In this document: piece by piece, positions 1 to 13,216 of the stretch
Position numbering within the stretch: the stretch's first letter is position 1
Layout of the letters: every line of letters starts with the position of its first letter
Position numbers and translations under genes: made by a program
The notes under the pieces: generated by a model
Told to the model about the DNA's origin: nothing
Database searches by the model: none
Seen by the model: the letters and a program-made list of their open reading frames with translations, nothing else
DNA from: Diplolepis rosae
Lineage: Eukaryota > Arthropoda > Insecta > Hymenoptera > Diplolepididae
Length of the DNA stretch: 64,000 bases
Assembly: GCA_030998225.1 (NCBI GenBank)
Contig: JAPYXD010000034.1
Span: 1-64,000 of the forward strand
Direction: 5' to 3'

Positions 1-1806
1 ACAGTTCTGTTGAGCAGAGGCGCTTGCTAAGGTACTCAGAATAATGTTCTAAGTGTCTAGAGTCAGCTGGATCGTAAATGGTTTTACTCTATTGCATAGA
101 TTATACAGGATGATCGCTAGAAGGAACAGACCGACTTTACTCAGATTTGCGACTTTGGACTATTATAAGTAAGGTTTGGTTGAGCCCAGGTTCTTGGGAG
201 GATACTCGGAATAAAGATTTAAGTCTCTAGAGTCAGCTGCATCGGAAATGGTTTTAATATATAGCATAGATTGATCAAGATAATCGCTCGAAGGAACAGA
301 CCGACTTTTCTCAGATTTGCGACTTTGGACTAATATAAGTAAAGTTTGATTGAGCCCAGGTTCTTGGGAGGATACTCGGAATAAAGATTTAAGTCTCCAG
401 AGTCAGCTGCATCGTAAATGGTTTCAATATATTGCATAGATTGATCATCATCATCGCTAGAAGGAACAGACCGACTTTTCTCAAATTTGCGACTTTAGAC
501 TATTATAAGTAAAGTTTGGTTGAGCCAGAGGTTCTTGGGAGGATACTCGGAATACATATTTAAGTCTATAGAGTCAGATGCTTTTGAAATTGTTTTAATA
601 TATAGGATATATTGATCAAGATAATCGCTAGTATGATCAGACCGACTTTTCTCAAATTTTCGACTTTGGACTATTATAAGTAAGGTTTGGTTGAGCCCGG
701 GTTCGTGGGAGGATACTAGGAATAAAGATTTAAGTCTCTAGAGACAGCTGGTACAGAGCAAGCAAAGAAGTGTTGAATAGAGTTCTGTATAATGATATTT
801 TTATATTGTTGGATGTTTTATTCCGAAGTCACGACTTTCAGAGTAGTAGATACATAATTTCTACTTCCACCCTAACAGGCTGTTGGACTTTTTCCAGTTA
901 ACTTTCTTATTGATTTCCATTCCTTGGCATCAGGACGAGATCACTGAATGGGTCGGACCGACTGGTCTCACTTTCGTAACTTTGGACTTTTATAAGTACA
1001 GTTCTGTTGAGCAGAGGTGCTTGCTAAGGTACTCAGAATAAAGTTCTAAGTGTCTAGAGTCAGCTGGATCGTAAATGGTTTTACTCTATAGCATAGATTA
1101 TACACGATGATCGCTAGAAGGAAAAGATCGACTATTCTCAGATTTGCGACTTTGGACTAATATAACTGAAGTTTGGTTGAGCCCAGGATCTTGGGAGGGC
1201 ACTAGGAATAAAGCTTTAAGTGACTAGAGTCAGCTGCATCGTAAATGGTTTTAATATATAGCATAGATTGATCAAAATAATCGCTAGAAGGAACAGACCG
1301 ACTTTTCTCAAATTTGCGACTTTGGACTATTATAAGTAAGGTTTGGTTGAGCCAGAGGTTCTTGGGAGGATACTCGGAATAAAGCTTTAAGTCTCTAGAG
1401 TCAGCTGCATCGGAAATGGTTTTAATATATAGCATAGATTGATCAAGATAATCGCTAGAAGGAACAGACCGACTTTTCTCAGATTTGCGAAATTGGACTA
1501 TTATAAGTAAGGTTTGGTTGAGCCTCGGTTCTTGGGAGGATACTCGGAATAAAGATTTAAGTCTCTAGTCAGCTGCATCGTAAGTGGTTTTAATATATAG
1601 CATAGATTGATCAAGATAATCGCTAGAATGAACATACCGACTTTTCTCAGATTTGCGAATGTGTACATTTATAAGTAAGGTTTGGTTGAGCCCAGGTTCT
1701 TGGGAGGATACTCGGAATAAAGATTTAAGTCTCTAGAGTCAGCTGCATCGTAAATGGTTTTAATATGTAGCATAGATTGATCAAAATAATCGCTAGAAGG
1801 AACAGA

Positions 1807-1977
1807 CCGACTTTTCTCAAATTTGCGACTTTGGACTATTATAAGTAAGGTTTGGTTGAGCCAGAGGTTCTTGGGAGGATACTCGGAATAAAGCTTTAAG
1901 TCTCTAGAGTCAGCTGCATCTGAAATGGTTTTAATATATAGCATAGATTGATCAAGATAATCGCTAGAAGGAACAGA
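1807..1977 (+). repeat. Reference plain monomer, 171-bp type
   Basis: This unit is 171 bp because it reads GAGCCAGAGG before TTCTTGGG. Its neighbour from 1978 to 2148 is also 171 bp. Because 171 is 57 codons, the minus-strand frame stays open across adjacent 171-bp units and closes at a TAA in the ATAAGTAAGG segment of the next 170-bp unit. This explains the repeated 77-159 codon minus-strand open frames with a 57-residue internal repeat. I do not regard them as genes. Confidence 0.9.
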
Positions 1978-4179
1978 CCGAGTTTTCTCAGATTTGCGAC
2001 TTTGGACTATTATAAGTAAGGTTTGGTTGAGCCAGAAGTTCTTGGGAGGAAACTCGGAATAAAGCTTTAAGTCTCTAGAGTCAGCTGCATCTGAAATGGT
2101 TTTAATATATAGCATAGATTGATCAAGATAATCGCTAGAAGGAACAGACCGACTTTTCTCAAATTTGCGACTTTGGACTATTATAAGTAAGGTTTGGTTG
2201 AGCCCAGGTTCTTGGGAGGATACTCGGAATAAAGATTTAAGTCTCTAGAGTCAGCTGGAACTGAGCACGCAAAGAAGTGTTGCATAGATTTCTGTATAAT
2301 GATATTTTTATATTGTTGGATGTTTTATTCCGAAGTCACGACTTTCAGAGTAGTAGATACATAATTTCTACTCCCACCCTAACAGGCTGTTGGACTTTTT
2401 CCAGTTAACTTTCTTATTGACTTCCATTCCTTGGCATCAGGACGAGATCACGGAATGGGTCGGACCGACTTGTCTCACTTTCGCAACTTTGGACTTTTAT
2501 AAGTACAGTTCTGTTGAGCAGAGGTGCTTGCTAATGTACTCAGAATAAAGTTCTAAGTGTCTAGATTCAGCTGGATCTGAAATGGTTTTAATATATAGCA
2601 TAGATTATACAGGATAATCGCTAGAAGGAACAGACCGACTTTTCTCAGATTTGCGACTTTGGACTATTATAAGTAAAGTTTGGTTGAGCCCAGGTTCTTG
2701 GGAGGATACTCGGAATAATGATTTAAGTCTCTAGAGTCAGCTGCATCGGAAATGGTTTTAATATATAGCATAGATTGATCAAGATAATCGCTAGAAGGAA
2801 CAGACCGACTTTTCTCAGATTTGCGACTTTGGACTTTTATAAGTAAGGTTTGGTTGAGCCCAGGTTCTTGGGAGGATACTCGGAATAAAGATTTAAGTCT
2901 CTAGAGTCAGCTGCATCGGAAATGGTTTTAATATATAGCATAGATTGATCAAGATAATCGCTCGAAGGAACAGACCGACTTTTCTCAGATTTGCGACTTT
3001 GGACTATTATAAGTAAGGTTTGGTTGAGCCCAGGTTCTTGGGAGGATACTCGGAATAAAGATTTAAGTCTCTAGAGCCAGCTGCATCGTAAATGGTTTTA
3101 ATATGTAGCATAGATTGATCAATATAATCGCTTGAAGGAACAGACGGACTTTTCTCAGATTTGCGAAATTGGACTTTTATAAGTAAGGTTTGGTTGAGCC
3201 CAGGTTCTTGGGAGGATACTCGGAATAAAGATTTAAGTCTCTAGAGTCAGCTGCATCGGAAATGGTTTTAATATATAGCATAGATTGATCAAGATAATCG
3301 CTAGAAGGAACAGACCGACTTTTCTCAAATTTTCGACTTTGGACTATTATAAGTAAGGTTTGGTTGAGCCCAGGTTCTTGGGAGGATACTCGGAATAAAG
3401 ATTTAAGTCTCTAGAGTCAGCTGGAACTGAGCACACAAAGAAATGTTGCATAGATTTCTGTATATTGATATTTTTATATTGTTGGATGTTTTATTCCGAA
3501 GTCACGACTTTCAGAGTAGCAGATACATAATTTCTACTCCCACCCCAACAGGCTGTTGGTCTTTTTCCAGTTAACTTTCTTATTGATTTCCATTCCTTGG
3601 CATCAAGACGAGATCACTGAATGGGTCGGACCGACTTGTTTCACTTTCGCAACTTTGAACTTTTATAAGTACAGTTCTGTTGAGCAGAGGTGCTTGCTAA
3701 GGTACTCAGAATAATGTTCTAAATGTCTAGAGTCAGCTGGATCGGAAATGCTTTTAATATTTAGCATAGATTATACACGATGATCGCTAGAAGGAAAAGA
3801 TCGACTATTCTCAGATTTGCGACTTTGGACTAATATAACTGAAGTTTGGTTGAGCCCAGGATCTTGGGAGGGCACTAGGAATAAAGATTTAAGTCTCTAG
3901 AGTCAGCTGCATCGGAAATGGTTTTAATAGATAGCATAGATTGATCAAGATAATCGCTAGAAGGAACAGACCGACTTTTCTCAGATTTGCGAAATTGGAA
4001 TATTATAAGTAAGGTTTGGTTGAGCCGCGGTTCTTGGGAGGATACTCGGAATAAAGATTTAAGTCTCTAGAGTCAGCTGCATCGTAAATGGTTTTAATAT
4101 ATAGCATAGATTGATCAAAATAATCGCTAGAAGGAACATACCGACTTTTCTCAAATTTGCGAATTTGGACTATTATAAG

Positions 4180-6410
4180 TAAGGTATGGTTGAGCCCAGG
4201 TTCTTGGGAGGATACTCGGAATAAAGCTGTAGTTCTCTAGAGTCAGCTGCATCGGAAATGGTTTTACTCTATAGCATAGATTATACACGATGATCGCTAG
4301 AAGGAAAAGATCGACTATTCTCCGATTTGCGACTTTGGACTAATATAACTGAAGTTTGGTTGAGCCCAGGATCTTGGGAGGGCACTTGGAATAAAGCTTT
4401 AGTTCTCTAGAGTCAGCTGCATCGGAAATGGTTTTAATATATAGCATAGATTGATCAAGATAATTGCTAGAAGGAACATACCGACTTATCTCAGATTTGC
4501 GATTTTGGACTATTATAAGTAAGGTTTGGTTGAGCCCAGGTTCTTGGGAGGATACTCGGAATAAAGCTGTAGTTCTCTAGAGTCAGCTGCATCGGAAATG
4601 GTTTTACTCTATAGCATAGATTATACACGATGATCGCTAGAAGGAAAAGATCGACTATTCTCCGATTTGCGACTTTGGACTAATATAACTGAAGTTTGGT
4701 TGAGCCCAGGATCTTGGGAGTTCACTTGGAATAAAGCTTCAGTTCTCTAGAGTCAGCTGCATCGGAAATGGTTTTAATCTATAGCATAGATTGATCAAGA
4801 TAATCGCTAGAAGGAACAGACCGACTTTTCTCAGATTTGCGAAATTGGACTATTATAAGTAAGGTTTGGTTGAGCCTCGGTTCTTGGGAGGATACTCGGA
4901 GTAAAGCTTTAAGTCTCTAGAGTCAGCTGCATCGGAAATGGTTTTAATATATAGCATAGATTGATCAAGATAATCGCTAGAAGGAACAGACCGACTTTTC
5001 TCAGATTTGCGAAATTGGACTATTATAAGTAAGGTTTGGTTGAGCCCAGGTTCTTGGGAGGATACTCGGAATAAAGCTTTAAGTCTCTAGAGTCAGCTGC
5101 ATCGGAAATGGTTTTAATATATAGCATAGATTGATCAAAATAATCGCTAGAAGGAACAGACCGACTTTTCTCAAATTTGCGACTTTGGACTATTATAAGT
5201 AAGGTTTGGTTGAGCCAGAGGTTCTTGGGAGGATACTCGGTATAAAGCTTTAAGTCTCTAGAGTTAGCTGCATCGCAAATGGTTTTAATATATAGCATAG
5301 ATTGATCAAGATAATCGCTAGAAGGAACAGACCGACTTTTCTCAGATTTGCGAAATTGGACTATTATAAGTAAGGTTTGGTTGAGCCTCGGTTCTTGGGA
5401 GGATACTCGGAATAAAGTTCTAAGTGTCTAGAGTCAGCTGGATCGTAAATGGTTTTACTCTATAGCATAGATTATACACGATGATCGCTAGAAGGAAAAG
5501 ATCGACTATTCTCAGATTTGCGACTTTGGACTAATATAACTGAAGTTTGGTTGAGCCCAGGATCTTGGGAGGGCACTTGGAATAAAGCTTTAGTTCTCTA
5601 GAGTCAGCTGCATCGGTAATGGTTTTAATATATAGCATAGATTGATCAAGATAATCGCTAGAAGGAACAGACCGACTTTTCTCAGATTTGCATCTTTGGA
5701 CTTTTATAAGTACAGTTCTGTTGAGCAGCGGTGCTTGCTAAGGTACTCAGAATAAAGTTCTAAGTGTCTAGAGTCAGCTGGATCGTAAATGGTTTTACTC
5801 TATAGCATAGATCATACACGATGATCGCTAGAAGGAAAAGATCGACTATTCTCAGATTTGCGACTTTGGACTAATATAACTGAAGTTTGGTTGAGCCCAG
5901 GATCTTGGGAGGGCACTAGGAATAAAGCTTTAAGTCTCGAGAGTCAGCTGCATCGGAAATGGTTTTAATATATAGCATAGATTGATCAAGATAATCGCTA
6001 GAAGGAACAGACCGACTTTTCTCAGATTTGCGAAATTGGACTATTATAAGTAACGTTTGGTTGAGCCCAGGTTCTTGGGAGGATACTCGGAATAAAGCTG
6101 TAGTTCTCTAGAGTCAGCTGCATCGTAAATGGTTTTAATATATAGCATAGATTGATCAAAATAATCGCTAGAAGGAACAGACCGACTTTTCTCAAATTTG
6201 CGACTTTGGACTATTATAAGTAAGGTTTGGTTGAGCCAGAGGTTCTTGGGAGGATACTCGGAGTAAAGCTTTAAGTCTCTAGAGTTAGCTGCATCGCAAA
6301 TGGTTTTAATATATAGCATAGATTGATCAAGATAATCGCTAGAAGGAACAGACCGACTTTTCTCAGATTTGCGAAATTGGACTATTATAAGTAAGGTTTG
6401 GTTGAGCCTC
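4180..6410. repeat. Long duplicated segment, copy 1
   Basis: A series of rare monomer variants occurs here in the same order as at about 10987-13216. The markers are TCCGATTTGC at 4321 and 4661, CATCTTTGGA at 5691, AGATCATACACG near 5809, and GCCTCGG followed by an ACTCAGAATAAAGTT join at 6406. Outer limits are approximate. Confidence 0.8.
4991..5160 (+). repeat. Reference plain monomer, 170-bp type
   Basis: This is a clean example of the commonest unit, measured from one CCGACTT to the next. It reads GAGCCCAGG (not GAGCCAGAGG) before CTTGGGAGG, and that one-base difference makes it 170 rather than 171 bp. By my count it is about 39% G+C. It contains AATAAA, the palindrome CTCTAGAG (with an XbaI-type TCTAGA), CAGCTG and TGATCA. 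The unit start is arbitrary because the array is tandem. Confidence 0.95.
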
Positions 6411-7327
6411 GGTTCTTGGGAGGATACTCAGAATAAAGTTCTAAGTGTCTAGAGTCAGCTGGATCGTAAATGGTTTTAATATATAGCATAGATTATTCAG
6501 GATGATCGCTAGAAAAAACAGACCGACTTTACTCAGATTTGCGACTATGGACTATTATAAGTAAGGTTTGGTTGAGCCCAGGTTCTTTGGGAGGATACTC
6601 GGAATAAAGATTTAAGTCTCTAGAGTCAGCTGGAACTGAGCACGCAAAGAAGTGTTGCATAGATTTCTGTATAATGATATTTTTATATTGTTGGATGTTT
6701 TATTCCGAAGTCACGACTTTCAAAGTAGTAGATACATAATTTCTACTCCCACCCTAACAGGCTGTTGGTCTTTTTCCAGTTAACTTTCTTATTGACTTCC
6801 ATTCCTTGGCATCAGAACGAGATCACGTAATGGGTCGGACCGACTTGTCTCACTTTCGCAACTTTGGACTTTTATAAGTACAGTTCTGTTGAGCAGAGGC
6901 GCTTGCTAAGGTACTCAGAATAATGTTCTAAGTGTCTAGAGTCAGCTGGATCGGAAATGGTTTTAATATATAGCATAGATTATTCAGGATGATCGCTAGA
7001 AAAAACAGACAGACTTTTCTCAGATTTGCGACTTTGGACTATTATAAGTAAGGTTTGGTTGAGCCCAGGTTCTTGGGAGGATACTCGGAATAAAGATTTA
7101 AGTCTCTAGAGTCAGCTGGAACTGAGCACGCAAAGAAGTGTTTTGCATAGATTTCTGTATAATGATATTTTTATATTGTTGGATGTTTTATTCCGAAGTC
7201 ACGACATTCAGAGTAGTAGATACATAATTTCTACTCCCACCCTAACAGGCTGTTGGTCTTTTTCCAGTTAACTTTCTTATTGATTTCCATTCCTTGGCAT
7301 CAAAACGAGATAACTGAATGGGTCGGA

Positions 7328-9066
7328 CCGACTTGTCTCACTTTCGCAACTTTGGACTTTTATAAGTACAGTTCTGTTGAGCAGAGGTGCTTGCGAAGGT
7401 ACTCAGAATACGAACGACTTTTCTTAGTTTTGCGACTTTGGACTTTTATAAGTACAGATGTGTTGAGCCGAGGTGCTAGCGAGTGTACTGGGGACAAAGC
7501 TCTAAGTATATAGAGTTAGCTGGATCGGAAATGGTTTTAATATATAGCATAGATTGATCAAGATAATCGCTCGAAGGAACAGACCGACTTTTCTCAGATT
7601 TGCGACTTTGGACTAATATAAGTAAAGTTTGATTGAGCCCAAGTTCTTGGGAGGGTACTCAGGACAAAACTCCGAGTCTCCGGAGTCAGCTGGAACTGAG
7701 CACACAAAGAAATGTTGCATAGATTTCTGTATAATGATATTTTTTTATTGTTGGATTTTTTATTCCGAAGTCACGACTTTCAGAGTAGTAGATACATAAT
7801 TTCTACTCCCACCCTAACAGGCTGTTGGACTTTTTCCAGTTAACTTTCTTATTGACTTCCATTCCCTGGCATCAGGACGAGATCTCTGAATGGGTCGGAC
7901 CGACTTGTCTCACTTTCGCAAATTTGGACTTTTATAAGTACAGATATGTTGAGCCGAGGTGCTAGCGAGTGTACTGGGGACAAAGCTCTAAGTATATAGA
8001 GTTAGCTGGATCGGAAATGGTTTTAATATATAGCATAGATTATACAGGATGATCGCTAGAAGGAACAGACCGACTTTTCTCAGATTTGCGACTTTGGACT
8101 AATATAAGTAAAGTTTGGTTGAGCCCAGGATCTTGGGAGTGCACTTGGAATAAAGCTGTAGTTCTCTAGAGTCAGCTGGATCGGAAATGGTTTTAATATA
8201 TAGCATAGATTATACAGGATGATCGCTAGAAGGAACAGACCGACTTTTCTCAGATTTGCGATTTTGGACTAATATAAGTAAAGTTTGGTTGAGCAGAGGT
8301 GCTTGCTAAGCTAATCAGAATAAAGTTCTAAGTTTCTAGAGTCAGCTGGATCGGAAATGGTTTTAATATATAGCATAGATTATACAGGATGATCGCTAGA
8401 AGGAACAGACCGACTTTTCTCAGATTTGCGACTTTGGACTAATATAAGTAAAGTTTGGTTGAGCCCAGGATCTTGGGAGTGCACTTGGAATAAAGCTGTA
8501 GTTCTCTAGAGTCAGCTGCATCGCAAAAGGTTTTAATATATTGCATAGATTGATCAAAATAATCGCTAGAAGGAACAGACCGACTTTTCTCAAATTTGCG
8601 ACTTTGGACTATTATAAGTAAGGTTTGGTTGAGCCAGAGGTTCTTGGGAGGATACTCGGAATAAAGATTTAAGTCTCTAGAGTCAGCTGCATCGGAAATG
8701 GTTTTAATATATAGCATAGATTGATCAAGATAATCGCTAGAATGAACATACCGACTTTTCTCAGATTTGCGAATGTGTACAATTATAAGTAAGGTTTGGT
8801 TGAGCCCAGGTTCTTGGGAGGATACTCGGAATAAAGATTTAAGTCTCTAGAGTCAGCTGGAACTGAGCACGCAAAGAAGTGTTGCATAGATTTCTGTATA
8901 ATGATATTTTTATATTGTTGGATGTTTTATTCCGAAGTCACGACTTTCAAAGTAGTAGATACATAATTTCTACTCCCACCCTAACAGGCTGTTGGTCTTT
9001 TTCCAGTTAACTTTCTTATTGACTTCCATTCCTTGGCATCAGAACGAGATAACTGAATGGGTCGGA
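7328..9066. repeat. Block 2, 1739 bp, H-initiated
   Basis: Starts with H, followed by a B-type L at 7693-7899, then plain monomers, and ends with an A-type L at 8860-9066. It begins the pattern H + one short monomer + B-type L (L starts about 571 bp apart), which recurs in most later blocks. Confidence 0.88.
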
Positions 9067-9430
9067 CCGACTTGTCTCACTTTCGCAACTTTGGACTTTT
9101 ATAAGTACAGTTCTGTTGAGCAGAGGTGCTTGCGAAGGTACTCAGAATACGAACGACTTTTCTTAGTTTTGCGACTTTGGACTTTTATAAGTACAGATGT
9201 GTTGAGCCGAGGTGCTAGCGAGTGTACTGGGGACAAAGCTCTAAGTATATAGAGTTAGCTGGATCGGAAATGGTTTTAATATAAGCATAGATTGATCAAG
9301 ATAATCGCTCGAAGGAACAGACCGACTTTTCTCAGATTTGCGACTTTGGACTAATATAAGTAAAGTTTGATTGAGACCAAGTTCTTGGGAGGGTACTCAG
9401 GACAAAACTCCGAGTCTCCGGAGTCAGCTG

Positions 9431-9915
9431 GAACTGAGCACACAAAGAAATGTTGCATAGATTTCTGTATAATGATATTTTTTTATTGTTGGATATTTAA
9501 TTCCGAAGTCACGACTTTCAGAGTAGTAGATACATAATATCTACTCCCACCCTAACAGGCTGTTGGACTTTTTCCAGTTAACTTTCTTATTGACTTCCTT
9601 TCCGTGGCATTAGGACGAGATCACTGAATGGGTCGGACCGACTTGTCTCACTTTCGCAAATTTGGACTTTTATAAGTACAGATATGTTGAGCCGAGGTGC
9701 TAGCGAGTGTACTGGGGACAAAGCTCTAAGTATATATAGTTAGCTGGATCGGAAATGGTTTTAATATAAGCATAGATTGATCAAGATAATCATTAGAAGG
9801 AACAGACCGACTTTTCTCAGATTTGCGACTTTGGACTAATATAAGTAAAGTTTGATTGAGACCAAGTTCTTGGGAGGGTACTCAGGACAAAACTCCGAGT
9901 CTCCGGAGTCAGCTG
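9431..9915 (+). repeat. B-type dimer, 485 bp (reference copy)
   Basis: One L-bearing unit plus one plain unit form a 485-486 bp dimer with its own signature: GAGCCGAGGTGCTAGCGAG, ACTGGGGACAAAGC, ATATAAGC (two bases shorter than ATATATAGC), CAAAACTCCGAGTCTCCGG and ATATTTAATTCCG. The same dimer step occurs at 14349, 34579, 38113, 42475, 48570, 51277 and 53984. It is the unit gained or lost between the 2222 and 2707 bp HOR copies. Confidence 0.88.
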
Positions 9916-10986
9916 GAACTGAGCACACAAAGAAATGTTGCATAGATTTCCGTATAATGATATTTTTATTTTTTTGGATATTTAATTCCGAAGTCACGAC
10001 TTTCAGAGTAGTAGATACATAATTTCTACTCCCACCCTAACAGGCTGTTGGACTTTTCCAGTTAACTTTCTTATTGATTTCCATTCCTTGGCATCAGGAC
10101 GAGATCACTGAATGGGTCGGACCGACTTGTCTCACTTTCGCAACTTTGGACTTTTATAAGTACAGTTCTGTTGAGCAGAGGTGCTTGCTAATGTACTCAG
10201 AATAAAGTTCTAAGTGTCTAGATTCAGCTGGATCTGAAATGGTTTTAATATATAGCATAGATTATACAGGATGATCGCTAGAAGGAACAGACCGACTTTA
10301 CTCAGATTTGCGATTTTGGACTAATATAATTAAAGTTTGGTTGATCCCAGGTTCTTGGGAGGCTACTCGGAATAAAGTTTTAAGTCTCTAGAGTCAGCTG
10401 GATCGGAAATGGTTTTAATATATAGCATAGATTGATCATCATAATCGCTCGAAGGAACAGACCGACTTTTCTCAGATTTGCGAATTTGTACAATTATAAG
10501 TAAGGTTTGGTTGAGCCCAGGTTCTTGGGAGAATACTCGGAATAAAGATTTAAGTCTCTAGAGTCAGCTGGAACTGAGCACGCAAAGAAGTGTTGCATAG
10601 ATTTCTGTAGAATGATATTTTTATATTGTTGGATGTTTTATTCCGAAGTCACGACTTTCAGAGTAGTAGATACATAATTTCTACTTCCACCCTAACAGGC
10701 TGTTGGACTTTTTTCCACTTAACTTTCATTTTGTTTTCCATTCCTTGGCATCAGGACGAGATCACGGAATGGGTCGGACCGACTTGTCTCACTTTCGCAA
10801 CTTTGGACTTTTATAAGTACAGTTCTGTTGAGCAGAGGTGCTTGCTAATGTACTCAGAATAAAGTTCTAAGTGTCTAGATTCAGCTGGATCTGAAATGGT
10901 TTTAATATATAGCATAGATTGATCAATATAATCGCTGGAAGGAACAGACCGACTTTTCTCAGATTTGCGAAATTGGACTATTATAA

Positions 10987-13216
10987 GTAAGGTTTGGTTG
11001 AGCCCAGGTTCTTGGGAGGATACTCGGAATAAAGCTTTAGTTCTCTAGAGTCAGCTGCATCGGAAATGGTTTTACTCTATAGCATAGATTATACACGATG
11101 ATCGCTAGAAGGAAAAGATCGACTATTCTCCGATTTGCGACTTTGGACTAATATAAGTAAACTTTGGTTGGCCCAGGATCTTGGGAGGGCACTTGGAATA
11201 AAGCTTTAGTTCTCTAGAGTCAGCTGCATCGGAAATGGTTTTAATATATAGCATAGATTGATCAAGATAATCGCTAGAAGGAACATACCGACTTTTCTCA
11301 GATTTGCGACTTTGGACTATTATAAGTAAGGTTTGGTTGAGCCCAGGTTCTTGGGAGGATACTCGGAATAAAGCTTTAGTTCTCTAGAGTCAGCTGCATC
11401 GGAAATGGTTTTACTCTATAGCATAGATTATACACGATGATCGCTAGAAGGAAAAGATCGACTATTCTCCGATTTGCGACTTTGGACTAATATAACTGAA
11501 CTTTGGTTGGCCCAGGATCTTGGGAGGGCACTTGGAATAAAGCTTTAGTTCTCTAGAGTCAGCTGCATCGGAAATGGTTTTAATATATAGCATAGATTGA
11601 TCAAGATAATCGCTAGAAGGAACATACCGACTTTTCTCAGATTTGCGACTTTGGACTATTATAAGTAAGGTTTGGTTGAGCCAGAGGTTCTTGGGAGGAT
11701 ACTCGGAATAAAGCTTTAAGTCTCTAGAGTCAGCTGCATCGGAAATGGTTTTAATATATAGCATAGATTGATCAAGATAATCGCTAGAAGGAACAGACCG
11801 ACTTTTCTCAGATTTGCGAAATTGGACTATTATAAGTAAGGTTTGGTTGAGCCCAGGTTCTTGGGAGGATACTCGGAATAAAGCTGTAGTTCTCTAGAGT
11901 CAGCTGGATCGTAAATGGTTTTAATATATAGCATAGATTGATCAATATAATCGCTAGAAGGAACAGACCGACTTTTCTCAAATTTGCGACTTTGGACTAT
12001 TATAAGTAAGGTTTGGTTGAGCCAGAGGTTCTTGGGAGGATACTCGGAATAAAGCTTTAAGTCTCTAGAGTCAGCTGCATCGGAAATGGTTTTAATATAT
12101 AGCATAGATTGATCAAGATAATCGCTAGAAGGAACAGACCGACTTTTCTCAGATTTGCGAAATTGGACTATTATAAGTAAGGTTTGGTTGAGCCTCGGTT
12201 CTTGGGAGGATACTCGGAATAAAGTTCTAAGTGTCTAGAGTCAGCTGGATCGTAAATGGTTTTACTCTATAGCATAGATTATACACGATGATCGCTAGAA
12301 GGAAAAGATCGACTATTCTCAGATTTGCGACTTTGGACTAATATAACTGAAGTTTGGTTGGCCCAGGAACTTGGGAGGGCACTTGGAATAAAGCTTTAGT
12401 TCTCTAGAGTCAGCTGCATCGGAAATGGTTTTAATATATAGCATAGATTATTCAGGATAATCGCTAGAAGGAACAGACCGACTTTTCTCAGATTTGCATC
12501 TTTGGACTTTTATAAGTACAGTTCTGTTGAGCAGCGGTGCTTGCTAAGGTACTCAGAATAAAGTTCTAAGTGTCTAGAGTCAGCTGGATCGTAAATGGTT
12601 TTACTCTATAGCATAGATCATACACGATGATCGCTAGAAGGAAAAGATCGACTATTCTCAGATTTGCGACTTTGGACTAATATAACTGAAGTTTGGTTGA
12701 GCACAGGATCTTGGGAGGGCACTAGGAATAAAGCTTTAAGTCTCTAGAGTCAGCTGCATCTGATATGGTTTTAATATATAGCATAGATTGATCAAGATAA
12801 TCGCTAGAAAGAACAGACCGACTTTTCTCAGATTTGCGACATTGGTCTAATATAAGTAAAGTTTGGTTGTGCCCAGGTTCTTGGGAGGATACTCAGAATA
12901 AAGCTTTAGTTCTCTAGAGTCAGCTGCATCGTAAATGGTTTTAATATATAGCATAGATTGATCAAAATAATCGCTAGAAGGAACAGACCGACTTTTCTCA
13001 AATTTGCGACTTTGGACTATTATAAGTAAGGTTTGGTTGAGCCAGAGGTTCTTGGGAGGATACTCGGAGTAAAGCTTTAAGTCTCTAGAGTCAGCTGCAT
13101 CGGAAATGGTTTTAATATATAGCATAGATTGCTCAGGATAATCGCTAGAAGGAACAGACCGACTTTTCTCAGATTTGCGAAATTGGACTATTATAAGTAA
13201 GGTTTGGTTGAGCCTC
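10987..13216. repeat. Long duplicated segment, copy 2
   Basis: Matches the markers of copy 1 at 11129, 11468, 12497 and 13212, all displaced by 6806-6808 bp. The constant offset over at least 2.1 kb shows one event, not chance similarity between monomers. Small differences include GGTTGGCCC where copy 1 has GGTTGAGCCC (near 11168, 11507 and 12358). Confidence 0.8.

Larger units (their letters stand above)
1..7327. repeat. Block 1: mostly plain monomers, sparse L modules
   Basis: L modules are at 751-957, 2258-2464, 3424-3630, 6633-6839 and 7119-7327; there is no H. Long plain runs lie between them, notably 958-2257 and 3631-6632. The first L is an unusual variant: it starts GTACAGAGCAAGC and its downstream flank reads ACTGGTCTC. 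Several monomers carry the M3-type sequence GATCGACTATTCTC with ATAACTGAAG. A worn monomer lies near 580-650. No H-defined HOR is visible here. Confidence 0.9.

Noticed and set aside
1250..1262. TTTAATATATAGC as a TATA box/promoter in each monomer
   Set aside because: It is simply an A/T-rich stretch present in nearly all monomers; nothing in the sequence marks a transcription start.
1669..2115. Minus-strand 148-codon open frame and its many 77-159 codon relatives
   Set aside because: It is the reverse strand of plain monomers; the internal 57-residue repeat equals the 171-bp period, and length depends only on whether 170- or 171-bp units adjoin. No protein family is recognisable.
7253..7513. 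Plus-strand 86-codon open frame, repeated at 8992, 13910, 21837, 24253, 26647, 29041, 42036, 45909, 48131, 50838 and 53545, with shorter or longer relatives
   Set aside because: It starts at TTG, not ATG, and runs through the L tail, the H half-monomer and the next unit. Its recurrence follows from the HOR. I see no signal peptide, domain or known motif.
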